Source of the DNA: Pseudomonadota bacterium
Lineage (GTDB): Bacteria; Pseudomonadota; Alphaproteobacteria; Rhizobiales; Xanthobacteraceae
Length of the DNA stretch: 64,000 nt
NCBI GenBank assembly: GCA_023435725.1
Contig: JAEYRD010000069.1
Location: 7,965 to 71,964 of the forward strand
Reading direction: 5' to 3'
Shown: one piece after another, positions 45,720 through 54,509 of the stretch
Layout: each line of letters starts with the position of its first letter
Position numbering within the stretch: position 1 is the stretch's first letter
Notes under the pieces: model-generated
What the model was told of the DNA's origin: nothing
The model's input: the letters and a program-made list of their open reading frames with translations, nothing else
Databases searched by the model: none
Translations under genes and position numbers: made by a program

Positions 45720-48380
45720 TCAGAACTTCATGTTGAAGTTGGCCTTGACGGACTGGTCCGAAACGCCAGAGCCAAACTGGCCGCCGTAGGAGACGCCGAA
45801 GGTGGCGGCGCGCGTCAGCGCGAAGTCGAGCCCCGCCTCCCCCACGGCCGCGTTGCGCGCGATCGGAACGCCGCCGACCGTGAACACCGAGCCGCCGGCA
45901 AACGTCATCGCCGCAAGCGGCGTCACGTCGCCGAAGGCATGACGCCAGCCGAGCATGCCCCTTGCCGTCGCATTGATCCCGCCCATCGCGAAGGCGGTCG
46001 AAGCGCGCAGCCCGAGCGTTGTGAAGGTCGCATCGGTCGTGGCGCTCGCGCCCGACAAAGCGGCGGCGGCGCCTCGCTCGGTGAAGCTGTCAGTCCGTAG
46101 GCTCACATAGGCGAGGTTGGCGAACGGCTCGAAGGCGACGTTGCCGGCGCGGACGCCATAGCCGAGCTCGCCGAAGGCCTGCGCCGTGCTTGCGTTGTAG
46201 CCACCCTTGAGGCTGTCGGCATAACCGGGGAAAACCGCGGAGCGGCTGGTCGACAAATCGTGCCAAGTGTAGGCCGCGCCCGTGCGGAAGGCGAGATTGC
46301 CCCACTGCGTGCCGCCATAGAGGCCGACATGATAGTTGTCGCTCGTTCCCGACGAATGACGGTCGCGCACGTTGAATTCGGTGCGGCTGTAACCCGAGAC
46401 CGCTCCGAGGCGCCAGGTGTCGAACACCGGAGCATCGGCGCCGATGAAGAAGCCGCCGGTCGAACGGTTGAGACGCGCCGCATTGCCGTCGCCATTCGTA
46501 TGACCCCAGGAGCCGAAGCCCCGCCCCCAGACTGCGAGGCGATCCGTCGTCGCGGCGACCGCCCGCGGCTCGCCGTCATCATAGGTCACGACCGCGCCGC
46601 TGGAGGCACCAACTGAATCGAAGGCCGCACGGATGCGGTCGTTGACCGCATTGCGCAGGAAGCGGCTATCCTCGATCAGCGCAGTCCGCGCCGAGGCGTG
46701 GATCTCGCCCGAAAGCTGGTCGAAGGCATATTGCGCCTGCCCGGCCGAGAGGTTCAGCACCGCGTTGTAGAGCGGGCTGCCGAAGCCGACGCTCTCGACG
46801 CCGCTGCCGGTCGCGATCTGATTGCGCGTGACGCCGACGTTCTGGAAGCTGACGGCGTTGCGCGTCAGCGTCAGATAGATGTTGGTGGGATCATAAGTCA
46901 GCGTAGGATCGAGGAAGGCCAGGTTCGAGGTCACTCCAGTGAAGGTCCCGGCGACGCCACCATTGGCGGTGAGGATCGTGTACTGGGTTGACGGCGCATA
47001 GTTGCCCGCGCCTGCCAGCACCTTGACCGTGCCGCCATTGATCGTTGCCGTGCCGGTCGCGTTGATCCGGTCCGACTGGCCGGCGGCATTGACCTCGACC
47101 TCATAGATCGAGCCGGCGTTGAACAGGACGTTGCCGGCGACGTTAAGCGTGCCAATCGAGTTACCGGGCGCGATGGTGCCCGAGACGCTCGTATTGCCCA
47201 CCGTGCCGCTGCCCTGCAGGCGGCCCGTTGCGAACACATCAAGCGCGCCGCCGAGCTTGCCGTTCACAGACAGCATGCCACCCTCAACGGTAGTCGTGCC
47301 GGTGAAGCCGCTCGAATCTCCGGTCAAGATCGTCGTGCCGGCAATCTGCCGGATGGACCCATGTCCATAGATATCCGTGATATCCGTCCCGAACACGTAG
47401 TTCGCCGTAGTGTGATTGAAGACGATCTGTCCGCTTCCATTGCCAAACTGGATCGTGCCGGCGGTGAGCGTTCCCGCGTCTTGGGCCGTATGGCCTGCAG
47501 CCGCACCAATATTCAAGGTGCCGATCGATCCCGCCAATTGAGCAATATACAGGGTGCCATTATTGAGGACGTTGACCGCGCCCCCTTCATATCCGAGGGT
47601 CAGGGTCCCCTGACCCAATCGTCCGACCGTCACGGTATTGGCCGAGAGGATTGCGGTGGACGATATCTGCATCGTCCCGACGCCGCCCGAAGCGTTACCG
47701 ATGATTACGTCCTGCACCGAGGCCGTGGCCCCATGGGAGATTGTCACTTTCCCCGTCGTGCCGCCGTCATTCCCGATCAGCAAGGAACCGCCGACAGTAA
47801 GTTTTGAATCAATGTCATCGACGAAGATTGTGCCTTTTCCCTGCGGCCCAATATCGCCAACGAGCACATTGCCTGTCGTAAAGACAGCGCCGCCATTTTC
47901 GATGTTGAGGATTCCCTCACCGCGCTCGCCTACCACAAGGGCTCCGTTAATCAGCCAGTTCGAGTTCGTGCTATTGACGGTTATCGTGCCAAGTGACCCG
48001 GCATTGTAGCCGATCGTTACTTGGGCGCTCCCCAGCGAGCCGCCCGCATCCAGATCAAGCGTGCCCGTTCCGTTATTGCCGACGATAACGTTGAGAACGA
48101 CGAAGTTCCCGCCGCTCGATATGAGCGGGCCCGGATCGCCGAGCGCGACATCGACCGAGATGTTATCGCTGTTCCACGGAGCTACGCCCCCACTCCAGTT
48201 GGCTCCGTTGCCGTAGTCGCCCGACACCCCGGCAGTCCAGGTATAGTTGGCAGCGCATACGGGATTGGATGCAAGTGCGACGCCAAGAGCAAGCATGGAT
48301 ACAGATACGAAAAAACCAGCTCGCCGCTTTCGGCTTGCCAGAAACTGTAGCTGTGTCGTTCTGATCGTATCGCGCTTCAT
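45720..48380 (-). CDS. Autotransporter with T@W-type beta-helix repeats
   Basis: An 886-residue type Va autotransporter. A long signal peptide (residues 1 to about 43, ending NPVCA-AN) precedes a passenger of some 500 residues with repeats like GTITVNSTNSNWLING, GEGILNIENGGAVFTTGNVL and GTGTLDLDAGGSL, the pattern of passenger repeats in many rhizobial adhesins. After GTVGNTSVSGTIAPGNSIGTL comes the C-terminal barrel of about 290 residues (from DRLAVWGRGFGSWGHT), ending in phenylalanine (NMKF). It is divergent from an AraC regulator gene, 277 bp apart, which is a candidate controller. Probably a surface adhesin. Confidence 0.9.
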   Translation of the reverse strand: MKRDTIRTTQLQFLASRKRRAGFFVSVSMLALGVALASNPVCAANYTWTAGVSGDYGNGANWSGGVAPWNSDNISVDVALGDPGPLISSGGNFVVLNVIVGNNGTGTLDLDAGGSLGSAQVTIGYNAGSLGTITVNSTNSNWLINGALVVGERGEGILNIENGGAVFTTGNVLVGDIGPQGKGTIFVDDIDSKLTVGGSLLIGNDGGTTGKVTISHGATASVQDVIIGNASGGVGTMQISSTAILSANTVTVGRLGQGTLTLGYEGGAVNVLNNGTLYIAQLAGSIGTLNIGAAAGHTAQDAGTLTAGTIQFGNGSGQIVFNHTTANYVFGTDITDIYGHGSIRQIAGTTILTGDSSGFTGTTTVEGGMLSVNGKLGGALDVFATGRLQGSGTVGNTSVSGTIAPGNSIGTLNVAGNVLFNAGSIYEVEVNAAGQSDRINATGTATINGGTVKVLAGAGNYAPSTQYTILTANGGVAGTFTGVTSNLAFLDPTLTYDPTNIYLTLTRNAVSFQNVGVTRNQIATGSGVESVGFGSPLYNAVLNLSAGQAQYAFDQLSGEIHASARTALIEDSRFLRNAVNDRIRAAFDSVGASSGAVVTYDDGEPRAVAATTDRLAVWGRGFGSWGHTNGDGNAARLNRSTGGFFIGADAPVFDTWRLGAVSGYSRTEFNVRDRHSSGTSDNYHVGLYGGTQWGNLAFRTGAAYTWHDLSTSRSAVFPGYADSLKGGYNASTAQAFGELGYGVRAGNVAFEPFANLAYVSLRTDSFTERGAAAALSGASATTDATFTTLGLRASTAFAMGGINATARGMLGWRHAFGDVTPLAAMTFAGGSVFTVGGVPIARNAAVGEAGLDFALTRAATFGVSYGGQFGSGVSDQSVKANFNMKF

Positions 48381-48657
48381 CGGTCCTGCCAGGCATATGA
48401 ATCGAAGGCGATCGCATCCGGACCATGCGGAAGCCGCAACGAATCGAATGCGCGCGCCTCAAATGGCTGCTGCAAAACAGATTTAGTGGGGGCGACTTCG
48501 ATCGTCGCGACAGAGAAGGAAGCGTCGATGGACGCTGAGTGCAATCGAACTAAATCCTTGCGCTACTTGCGCATCTGCAACACTTCCCTTGCTTTTCAGG
48601 CGTCTTCGCTCTTGTTATCTTGCGCTTAGAGACCATCCACATTGCACTTTGGTTCCT

Positions 48658-49632
48658 ATGACAAGTTTTGAGTCGATTCGGTTGTCGACTGACGACCTGC
48701 CTGTCGCCAACAGACAAGACGCCATTCGCGAGCATTACGGACGCCTGATGCAGCGCATGGACTATGCGTCGCTGGATGGCGAATCGATGCGTATATGCTC
48801 TGAGGCTTGGCCTCTCGACGGGATTATGATGGGGACCAGCACTTACACGTCCATCGAGGTTGCGCGTACGCCGGAGCTTCTTTCAGACGGCGCAGACGAT
48901 GTGATGCTTTGCCTGATTCCCGCCGGTGCCTCCGCGTCGCTGCCGACAGGGTTGACCGTCGACATTGCGCCAGGCGACTTCTTTCTTGGCTCGCTCAATC
49001 ACCGGCTGACGTTGAAGTTGCCTGCCTCGCAGCAGCATCGAACAAGAATGTTTCAGATGCCGAGATCGTCGCTCGGCGGACTCGCTGGCGTGCTCGATGA
49101 CCGGCCTTTAAGGTCCTTGCCAGCCGGGATGTCCGAGCTCAAGCTGCTGCTGGCCTACGCCCGAAGCGTCTCGCAGACGCCACCGGACTCGGTAGCGCTT
49201 CGACAGTCCGTCTCAAGACACATGATTGATCTGGCGACCCTCGCCATCGGCGCATCGCGCGAAGCAAGCGAAACAGCCTCGCGCCGCGGCGTGCGCGCCG
49301 CCCAGCTTGCAATCGCAAAACAAGAAGTCCTCAACCATCTCGCCGACCCGGATCTCTCGGCTCCCGGCTTCGCGACAAAGCTGCAGATCTCGCGGCGCTA
49401 TCTGCACATGCTATTTGAGGCCGAGGAAAGCACCTTCTCCGAATATGTCATGCAGCAGCGGCTGATGCGCGCCCATGATCTCCTCGTTGATCCGCGCCGA
49501 CACCACAGCAGAATCATCGACATTGCACTCGAAGCCGGATTTCGCGAGATCAGGAGCTTCAATCGCGCTTTTCGACGGCGCTACGGAATGACGCCATCCG
49601 AATTACGCGAACAATCGACCAAACGCCGATGA
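48658..49632 (+). CDS. AraC family transcriptional regulator
   Basis: A 324-residue regulator. The N-terminal two-thirds resemble the AraC_binding_2 type (as in FeaR), with IMMGTSTYTSIEVARTPELL. The C-terminal about 105 residues form the double HTH: KLQISRRYLHMLFEAEESTFSEYV and IIDIALEAGFREIRSFNRAFRRRYGMTPSELR. I chose ATG 48658 because the frame upstream of it reads unrelated sequence. It is divergent from the autotransporter gene and likely controls it or itself; no ligand is predictable. Confidence 0.9.
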   Translation: MTSFESIRLSTDDLPVANRQDAIREHYGRLMQRMDYASLDGESMRICSEAWPLDGIMMGTSTYTSIEVARTPELLSDGADDVMLCLIPAGASASLPTGLTVDIAPGDFFLGSLNHRLTLKLPASQQHRTRMFQMPRSSLGGLAGVLDDRPLRSLPAGMSELKLLLAYARSVSQTPPDSVALRQSVSRHMIDLATLAIGASREASETASRRGVRAAQLAIAKQEVLNHLADPDLSAPGFATKLQISRRYLHMLFEAEESTFSEYVMQQRLMRAHDLLVDPRRHHSRIIDIALEAGFREIRSFNRAFRRRYGMTPSELREQSTKRR

Positions 49633-50095
49633 TCCCCTCAGCCTTGGGCCCCACAGCAGGTGGATGACGAACCGAAGGCAACGGGGAAGATTTCGGAAGA
49701 CGAGATGTGGATCGGCGGCTGAACCGCCAATATCTGGTCCAGGTTCGGACCGGCCTGCTTCTGTTCAGGTGTGGTGCGCTCGGAGGGCGGTCGCATTTTC
49801 TGCGATTTCAATGACTTGCGGAGATGGGTGAACAGTTTAGGTGCATTTCACACCCAATCGGTGCTTTTCAAGCCCTGCGGTAGTCTTGGTTGACGAGGAC
49901 AGCAGAGGGGCGCGGCGCCAAGGAGAGCAGCGACTTCGGCGCAGGGCGATCCAACGCAGCTTTTGCCGGCGTGCTCGCCCACTGGCCGCTAGAGGGGTTG
50001 CCAAGGCGTCGCTCAGGAATGGCCGCATCGCCGGCAACACGGCCGGATCGATGGTAGTCGAGATCAATCGGCGGCATGCCAGCTCTTGGGGCGGT
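49633..50095. other. Gene-free interval at the left end of the redox cassette
   Basis: There is no supportable gene. It contains a short in-frame stretch ending EDEMWIGG (around 49696-49722) that weakly recalls an ISXO2-type transposase motif, and then the left copy of the ~98-bp direct repeat (49773-49870). It separates the AraC gene from the DsrE gene. Confidence 0.6.
49773..49870 (+). repeat. Direct repeat, left copy
   Basis: It starts GGTGCGCTCGGAGGGCG and includes TTCAATG, GGTGCATTTC at offset 67 and GTGCTTTT near offset 88. The copy at 54876-54973 shares all of these in the same order and orientation with at most one indel, about three quarters identical by eye. The two copies are 5.1 kb apart and enclose six genes. 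Confidence 0.75.
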
Positions 50096-50449
50096 TCAAA
50101 ACACCAACACCTTCTCGGCGGAAGCGGTAAGAGTCGCGAGTTCGGCCATGGTGCTGCGTCTGACGCCACTGAGTATCTCGGCATCAGCAAGGCCGCGGGC
50201 GTCCATGCAGGTGCCGCAAAGCAGGATTTGTCCCTTTCCTGCGAGGACGCCCTTCAGCATGCGTTCTACATTGTAGTAACCATCCGGTGTTTTCTGGCCC
50301 GACTTCGCGGCCACTACCGCGTCAGCCATCAAGAAGACCGTCACGGTGATCGCTGGATCGCTCTTGGCGAGCGCGAGGGCGAGCCGCAAACCATTGTAGC
50401 ACCGCTCGCTGCCGTAGGGCGGATCGTTCAGTATCAGCAGGACTTGCAC
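50096..50449 (-). CDS. DsrE/DsrF-like sulfur-relay protein
   Basis: A 117-residue protein of the DsrE family. It starts (GTG 50449, AAGGGGGA upstream) with VQVLLILNDPPYGSERCYNG, the family nucleotide-fold strand, and has a CxxC at C78-C81 (LLCGTCMDARG), the site equivalent to the active cysteine region of TusD/DsrE. A further cysteine is at residue 17. DsrE-like proteins carry persulfide or bind small ligands. It is the last gene of a minus-strand run with SHOCT, MFS and MBL genes. A role in sulfur transfer is inferred from family and context. Confidence 0.85.
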   Translation of the reverse strand: MQVLLILNDPPYGSERCYNGLRLALALAKSDPAITVTVFLMADAVVAAKSGQKTPDGYYNVERMLKGVLAGKGQILLCGTCMDARGLADAEILSGVRRSTMAELATLTASAEKVLVF

Positions 50450-50495
50450 CGGCGTCCCCCTTTCCACGTAGGCGAGCCTTGCACCGGCCGCCGGG

Positions 50496-50858
50496 TTATT
50501 CGCCGAGAACGCGGCGGCGATCCTCGAATTCCGCCTTGTCGATCTCGCCGCGCGCAAAGCGCTCCTTGAGGATATCGAGCGGTGTGCGGGCGGGCGGCAA
50601 TTGGTGTGGCGGATATGTCCCTGGCCATGGCCCGCCCAGCCAGCGAACGAGGATAACCGCGAGGGCAACCAGGACCGCGAGAAAGAGGATCATGAACAAC
50701 GGACCGAAGATCATAGCGTACCCTCCTCCGCCCCACCCCATCATGTGCGGACCCCAGCCGTAGTAGCGTTCGGCGTCTGATGGCGCCTGCGCCTGCGCCC
50801 ATAATGCCCCGGGTAGGAGGCAGAGAGCGGCGACCGTTTGGACCAAGACTTTCTGCAT
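50496..50858 (-). CDS. Membrane-anchored SHOCT domain protein
   Basis: A 120-residue protein with an N-terminal signal or anchor (TVAALCLLPGALWAQAQA), a glycine/tryptophan/methionine patch (YYGWGPHMMGWGGGGYAM), a transmembrane helix (about residues 52-73), and a C-terminal SHOCT motif (DILKERFARGEIDKAEFEDRRRVL). SHOCT is a short oligomerisation or localisation module. The M/W/H-rich stretch could bind metal, for example copper; this is inference. It is 46 bp from DsrE and 30 bp from the MFS gene. Confidence 0.87.
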   Translation of the reverse strand: MQKVLVQTVAALCLLPGALWAQAQAPSDAERYYGWGPHMMGWGGGGYAMIFGPLFMILFLAVLVALAVILVRWLGGPWPGTYPPHQLPPARTPLDILKERFARGEIDKAEFEDRRRVLGE

Positions 50859-50888
50859 CGGCTTGCTCCAGCATTGAAGAAAATCAGC

Positions 50889-52181
50889 CTACTCCGCCGG
50901 TCGGCTCGCTTGTTGCGCGAGGTCAACCGAACCCGCCGCACGCTCCCACATGAACGCCGCCACGACGGCGCCGGAAAGGAACGTCAGGGCGGCGATCGAA
51001 ACGATCGCCGCTGAAAGTCCGAATCTGTCCGCGATGATGCCCGCGGACAGCGCCCCGATGGCGTAGCCGAGATCGCGCCAGAAACGGTAGACGCTGAGCG
51101 AGCGCGCGCGCCAGCTTGGGTGCGAGGCGTCAGACACGGCGGCGATCAAGCTCGGGTACACCATGGCTGTGCCAAGTCCGAGCAAAAGGCTGCCGACGAG
51201 CCACCACTCGAAATGACTCGTCGCCCCGGTCAGGAACAAGCCCGCGGCCTGCACCCACATGCCGGCGACGATCAGGCCCTTGCGGCCCCAGCGGTCGGAC
51301 AGGGGACCCGTTGCGACCTGGAGGATGCCCCATGTCGCTGGATAGGCCGCCTTCAATATGCCGATCCGATCGACCGCCAGACCGAAGGAGACGAAGAACA
51401 GCGGGAAGATGCCCCAGCTCATGCCGTCGTTGAGGTTGTTCACCAGCCCGGCCTGCGATGCGGCAAACAGGTTGCGATCCCTGAACGACGTGAGGACGAA
51501 TATCTCCCGGAAGCTGATCGGAGACGCTTGCCGGGCATGCGCCGCGGTCTCCAACCGGACGTGCTCGCGGGTGTCGCGTACTAACAGGATCGAGAGTCCG
51601 GTGCCGAGGATCGCGTAGGCCACACCGAGGTAGATCGGCGCCGGTCGCAGCCCGTACTCCGAGGCAAGATATCCGGTGAGATAGGCGGTCACGCCGACCG
51701 CGAGATAGCCGGCGAACTCGTTCAGGCCCACGGCCAGGCCGCGCGACTTCGGCCCGACGAGATCGATCTTCATGATCACCGTCATCGACCAGGCAAGGCC
51801 CTGATTGATGCCAAGAAGGGCGTTGGCGGCGATTACCCATTCCCAGCTTGGCGCCCAAATGATCATGAAAGGCACTGGAAGGCCGACGAGCCAGCCGAGG
51901 ATCAGAACCCGCTTGCGCCCCCACCTGTCGGCGAGCTGGCCGGAGATCAGGTTGGCGCACGCCTTCACGACGCCGAAGCTGACGATGAAGGAGACGACCA
52001 GAGTCGTCGAGCCGATCTTGAACTCTTCGGCGCCGATCAGCGGCACGACGGTTCGCTCGATCCCAACCATTCCGCCCACGAAGGCGTTGATCAGGACCAG
52101 CAGAGCGAACTGCGGCCAGTTTTCCTTCAGCCCCAACCTGACCGAAGGCAGTCCTTGCGGGACGGCTAGCGCTTCGCTCAT
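50889..52181 (-). CDS. MFS transporter in the sulfur/redox cassette
   Basis: A 430-residue, 12-helix major facilitator. Motif A between helices 2 and 3 is SGQLADRWGRKRVLILG, and its second copy is TGPLSDRWGRKGLIVAG. Near the N-terminus is VGGMVGIERTVVPLIGAEEF. It starts 4 bp after the MBL gene stop, so the two are co-translated. MFS members beside metallo-beta-lactamase and ArsR-rhodanese genes are often in sulfur or arsenic clusters, so export of a sulfur oxyanion or organosulfur compound is a reasonable but untested guess. Confidence 0.87.
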   Translation of the reverse strand: MSEALAVPQGLPSVRLGLKENWPQFALLVLINAFVGGMVGIERTVVPLIGAEEFKIGSTTLVVSFIVSFGVVKACANLISGQLADRWGRKRVLILGWLVGLPVPFMIIWAPSWEWVIAANALLGINQGLAWSMTVIMKIDLVGPKSRGLAVGLNEFAGYLAVGVTAYLTGYLASEYGLRPAPIYLGVAYAILGTGLSILLVRDTREHVRLETAAHARQASPISFREIFVLTSFRDRNLFAASQAGLVNNLNDGMSWGIFPLFFVSFGLAVDRIGILKAAYPATWGILQVATGPLSDRWGRKGLIVAGMWVQAAGLFLTGATSHFEWWLVGSLLLGLGTAMVYPSLIAAVSDASHPSWRARSLSVYRFWRDLGYAIGALSAGIIADRFGLSAAIVSIAALTFLSGAVVAAFMWERAAGSVDLAQQASRPAE

Positions 52182-52185
52182 GGCA

Positions 52186-52926
52186 TCAGGCCGCAGCGGC
52201 CGTAACGCCTGAATTGGCAGCTCTTATCTTCGCGGCTTCCAACGGTGCCGGGGGAATCTCAGCGACCATGAACCGGACAAACTCGGCTTCATCCTCGATC
52301 ATGAAGGCCTGGTTGTGCCGCTTCTCGAAGCCGACCGTGGACCAGGGCTTGCCGCTCAGCCTGCGACCGCAAACTGAACCCGCATAGGCGCCGGGCAGTA
52401 CCTCGACATAGTCCGGCAGGCCTTTCAGCTTGCTCACGCTGCGGAACAGTTGTTTTGCGCCTTCTTCGGCGCTGACGGCGAGTTCAGTACGGCCGAGATC
52501 GCCGACCATTAGGGTGTGGCCGGTCAAAACGAACCAAGGCTCGTCGGCGCGCGTCCGATCCGTCACAAGAATGCAGATGTGCTCGGGTGTGTGACCTGGG
52601 GTGTGGAAAACCGTCGCCGTGACGTTGCCGAGCGGAAGGACGTCGCCGTCGGCCACACCCTTGAACGGAAACGACACACAAGCGGCCGACGAGAGCACGT
52701 AGGCCGCTCCCGCTGCGTCGGCGAGAGCCCGGCCCGCCGAGAGGTGGTCGGCATGGACATGCGTATCGATGACGAAGTGAATGCGCATGCCGGCATTGTC
52801 GGCAGCTTGGAGATAGGGCTGGATATCGCCGACGGGATCGACGACCGCGCCGGCCGCCTTGCCGCCGCAGCCGAAGAGGTAGGAGATGCCGACGGGATCG
52901 CTATGCAAGAGCTGGCGGAGGATCAT
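52186..52926 (-). CDS. MBL-fold hydrolase, persulfide dioxygenase (ETHE1)-like
   Basis: A 246-residue metallo-beta-lactamase-fold protein. The metal motif is THVHADH with H56, H58, D60 and H61. Further ligands are H112 in HTPGHTPEH and D143 in GDLGRTEL. The THxHADH...GHTPEH pattern and the mid-sequence GDLGRTEL are those of the ETHE1/Blh branch, whose members oxidise glutathione persulfide, rather than glyoxalase II. ATG 52926 follows AGGAG at 9 bp. It is divergent from the ArsR-rhodanese gene with a palindromic operator between, and leads the run MBL-MFS-SHOCT-DsrE. Confidence 0.85.
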   Translation of the reverse strand: MILRQLLHSDPVGISYLFGCGGKAAGAVVDPVGDIQPYLQAADNAGMRIHFVIDTHVHADHLSAGRALADAAGAAYVLSSAACVSFPFKGVADGDVLPLGNVTATVFHTPGHTPEHICILVTDRTRADEPWFVLTGHTLMVGDLGRTELAVSAEEGAKQLFRSVSKLKGLPDYVEVLPGAYAGSVCGRRLSGKPWSTVGFEKRHNQAFMIEDEAEFVRFMVAEIPPAPLEAAKIRAANSGVTAAAA

Positions 52927-52960
52927 GGACTTGCACTCCTCTCTAAGAGCGGCTAGATAA

Positions 52961-52991
52961 CATTCAATCAATCTGCTGAATGATATATTCA
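52961..52991. promoter_or_regulatory. Operator between MBL and ArsR-rhodanese genes
   Basis: Two overlapping inverted repeats share a half-site: CATTCA (52961-52966) with TGAATG (52977-52982), and TGAAT (52977-52981) with ATTCA (52987-52991). They lie 35-65 bp upstream of the MBL start and 10-40 bp before the ArsR-rhodanese GTG. AT-rich ATTCA/TGAAT dyads are typical of ArsR-family sites such as those of BigR and SqrR. The assignment is inferred. Confidence 0.65.
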
Positions 52992-53000
52992 GGAGCTGCC

Positions 53001-53669
53001 GTGTCAAGTACCGGACCGAAACACGCGATCTACGAGAACCTCGCCGGAGTGGCGCAGGCGTTGGGCCACCCGCATCGGCTTGAGCTGTTGGAGCACCTCG
53101 CCCAGGGGGTGCGCAGCGTCGAGGAGCTATCGGCCCGCGCCCACCTGACGTTCGCCAACACCTCTCGCCATCTGCAGATCCTCAGGCGCGCGCGCCTCGT
53201 CGAGACGGAGCGTCGCGGAAAGCATGTTCTCTATCGCCTGGCCGGGGACACCGAAGTGGTCACGCTCATGAAGGCGCTGGGTCGCGTTGGCGAACGGAAT
53301 GTTGCCGAGATCGGCCGCGTCGTGACCGACTACTTTCACGCCCGCGATGCACTCGAACCGGTCTCGCGTGACGACCTGGTCGCTAGATTGCACGACGATC
53401 TCGTCACGGTGCTCGATGTCCGCCCAGAAGACGAATTTGCGCTGGGCCATCTTCCGGGGGCTCTCAACATCCCACTCGTCGAATTGGAGAGACGCCTCGG
53501 CGAACTTCCGAAGGGCCGCGAGGTGATCGCCTACTGTCGCGGCCCTTATTGCGTTCTTTCATTCGAAGCGGTCGCGGCACTCCGGGCGCGAGGCTATCGC
53601 GTCCGCCGGCTCGAAGACGGTTACCCCGAATGGAAAGCCGCCGGTCTGCCGGTCGAATCCGTCGCTTGA
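53001..53669 (+). CDS. ArsR-type repressor fused to a rhodanese domain
   Basis: A 222-residue fusion. Residues about 10-90 form an ArsR winged helix (ALGHPHRLELLEHL, then ARAHLTFANTSRHLQILRRA as recognition helices). Residues about 122-220 form a rhodanese with the active loop CRGPYC (C179-C184). The HTH part has no cysteine at all, unlike BigR/SqrR, so any persulfide sensing must use the rhodanese cysteines. GTG 53001 is chosen because AGGAG is 5 bp upstream; an ATG at 52980 would overlap the operator. It is divergent from the MBL-MFS operon and likely represses it. A nucleoside-phosphorylase-like gene follows 21 bp downstream. Confidence 0.9.
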   Translation: MSSTGPKHAIYENLAGVAQALGHPHRLELLEHLAQGVRSVEELSARAHLTFANTSRHLQILRRARLVETERRGKHVLYRLAGDTEVVTLMKALGRVGERNVAEIGRVVTDYFHARDALEPVSRDDLVARLHDDLVTVLDVRPEDEFALGHLPGALNIPLVELERRLGELPKGREVIAYCRGPYCVLSFEAVAALRARGYRVRRLEDGYPEWKAAGLPVESVA

Positions 53670-53690
53670 GACCAGCCGATCAGGTGCATC

Positions 53691-54509
53691 ATGGATGAGA
53701 AGCCTCATCGCGCAGAAGCCGCATGGCCGATTGTCTCCATCAAGGACCACAACGCGCCCTCGGTGTTCCGGCCCGAAGCCCTGTTGAGGGAGGCGCGCCG
53801 GCAGAGGCAGTTGCCGCTCGTCGCAGTCCCCGAAATCTGCGTGCTCGATCCGGACGGTGATGTCGTCCGCCACCTCAAGCGGACCGGCGCCGGTCGCCTC
53901 CATGAAGGCTGGGCCTGCTATCACACGGAGCTTCTTGCCTTCGATCTCGATGGCATCGGCGAAGTTGGCATCGTCGGCTGCGCCGTCGGCGCGCCGTTCG
54001 CAGTCCTGGTCGCCGAGCAACTCTTCGCGTCCGGCTGTCGACTGCTCGTCTCCATCACATCCGCCGGCCAGATCACTCCGATTGGACCCACGCCGTACTT
54101 CGTTCTGATTGACCGTGCGCTGCGCGACGAGGGGACGAGCTATCACTATCTGCCCGGCTCGACATTCGCCGAGGCGCCCGACGCGCCGCTTCTCGCTCGT
54201 GTAGAACAGGCGGTGCGCACCCTCCAAGGCATTGGGCTACATCGGGGCGCGACATGGACGACCGACGCTCCCTATCGCGAGACCGAAGCAGCGATCGCGC
54301 GGGCGCGCCAGTTGGGCGCACTCGCCGTCGAGATGGAAGCCGCAGCCCTGTATGCCTTCAGTACGACAAGTGGACGTTCCGTCGTCTGCTTCGCGCATGT
54401 AACCAACTCTATGGCGCAGACGGAGGGGGACTTCGAGAAGGGCGAGGCCGACGGCGCGAAGGCGACCCTAGCTGTCGTCGCTGCCACGGCTCGCGCCTGG
54501 CGCAGTTAG
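53691..54509 (+). CDS. Nucleoside phosphorylase-like protein
   Basis: A 272-residue protein of the purine/uridine phosphorylase superfamily (PNP_UDP_1). It has the phosphate and base-binding strand FGIVGCAVGAPF-like (IGEVGIVGCAVGAPFAVLVA), the family signature AVEMEAAALYAFS (ribose-binding ME dyad) and HRGATWTTDAPYRE. Family members cleave nucleosides or S-adenosylhomocysteine/methylthioadenosine. Its placement 21 bp after the ArsR-rhodanese gene makes a link to sulfur nucleoside salvage (MTA) possible, but the substrate is not shown. An uncharged ATG at 53691 is the only good start. Confidence 0.85.
   Translation: MDEKPHRAEAAWPIVSIKDHNAPSVFRPEALLREARRQRQLPLVAVPEICVLDPDGDVVRHLKRTGAGRLHEGWACYHTELLAFDLDGIGEVGIVGCAVGAPFAVLVAEQLFASGCRLLVSITSAGQITPIGPTPYFVLIDRALRDEGTSYHYLPGSTFAEAPDAPLLARVEQAVRTLQGIGLHRGATWTTDAPYRETEAAIARARQLGALAVEMEAAALYAFSTTSGRSVVCFAHVTNSMAQTEGDFEKGEADGAKATLAVVAATARAWRS

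Noticed and set aside
44940..45720. Several 60-215-codon frames on both strands
   Set aside because: They run through inverted repeats, lack ribosome sites and have no domain signal; treated as repeat DNA.
49663..49722. Short frame ending EDEMWIGG, weakly like an ISXO2-type transposase motif
   Set aside because: Only about 20 codons with a chance-level resemblance; not enough for an IS remnant.
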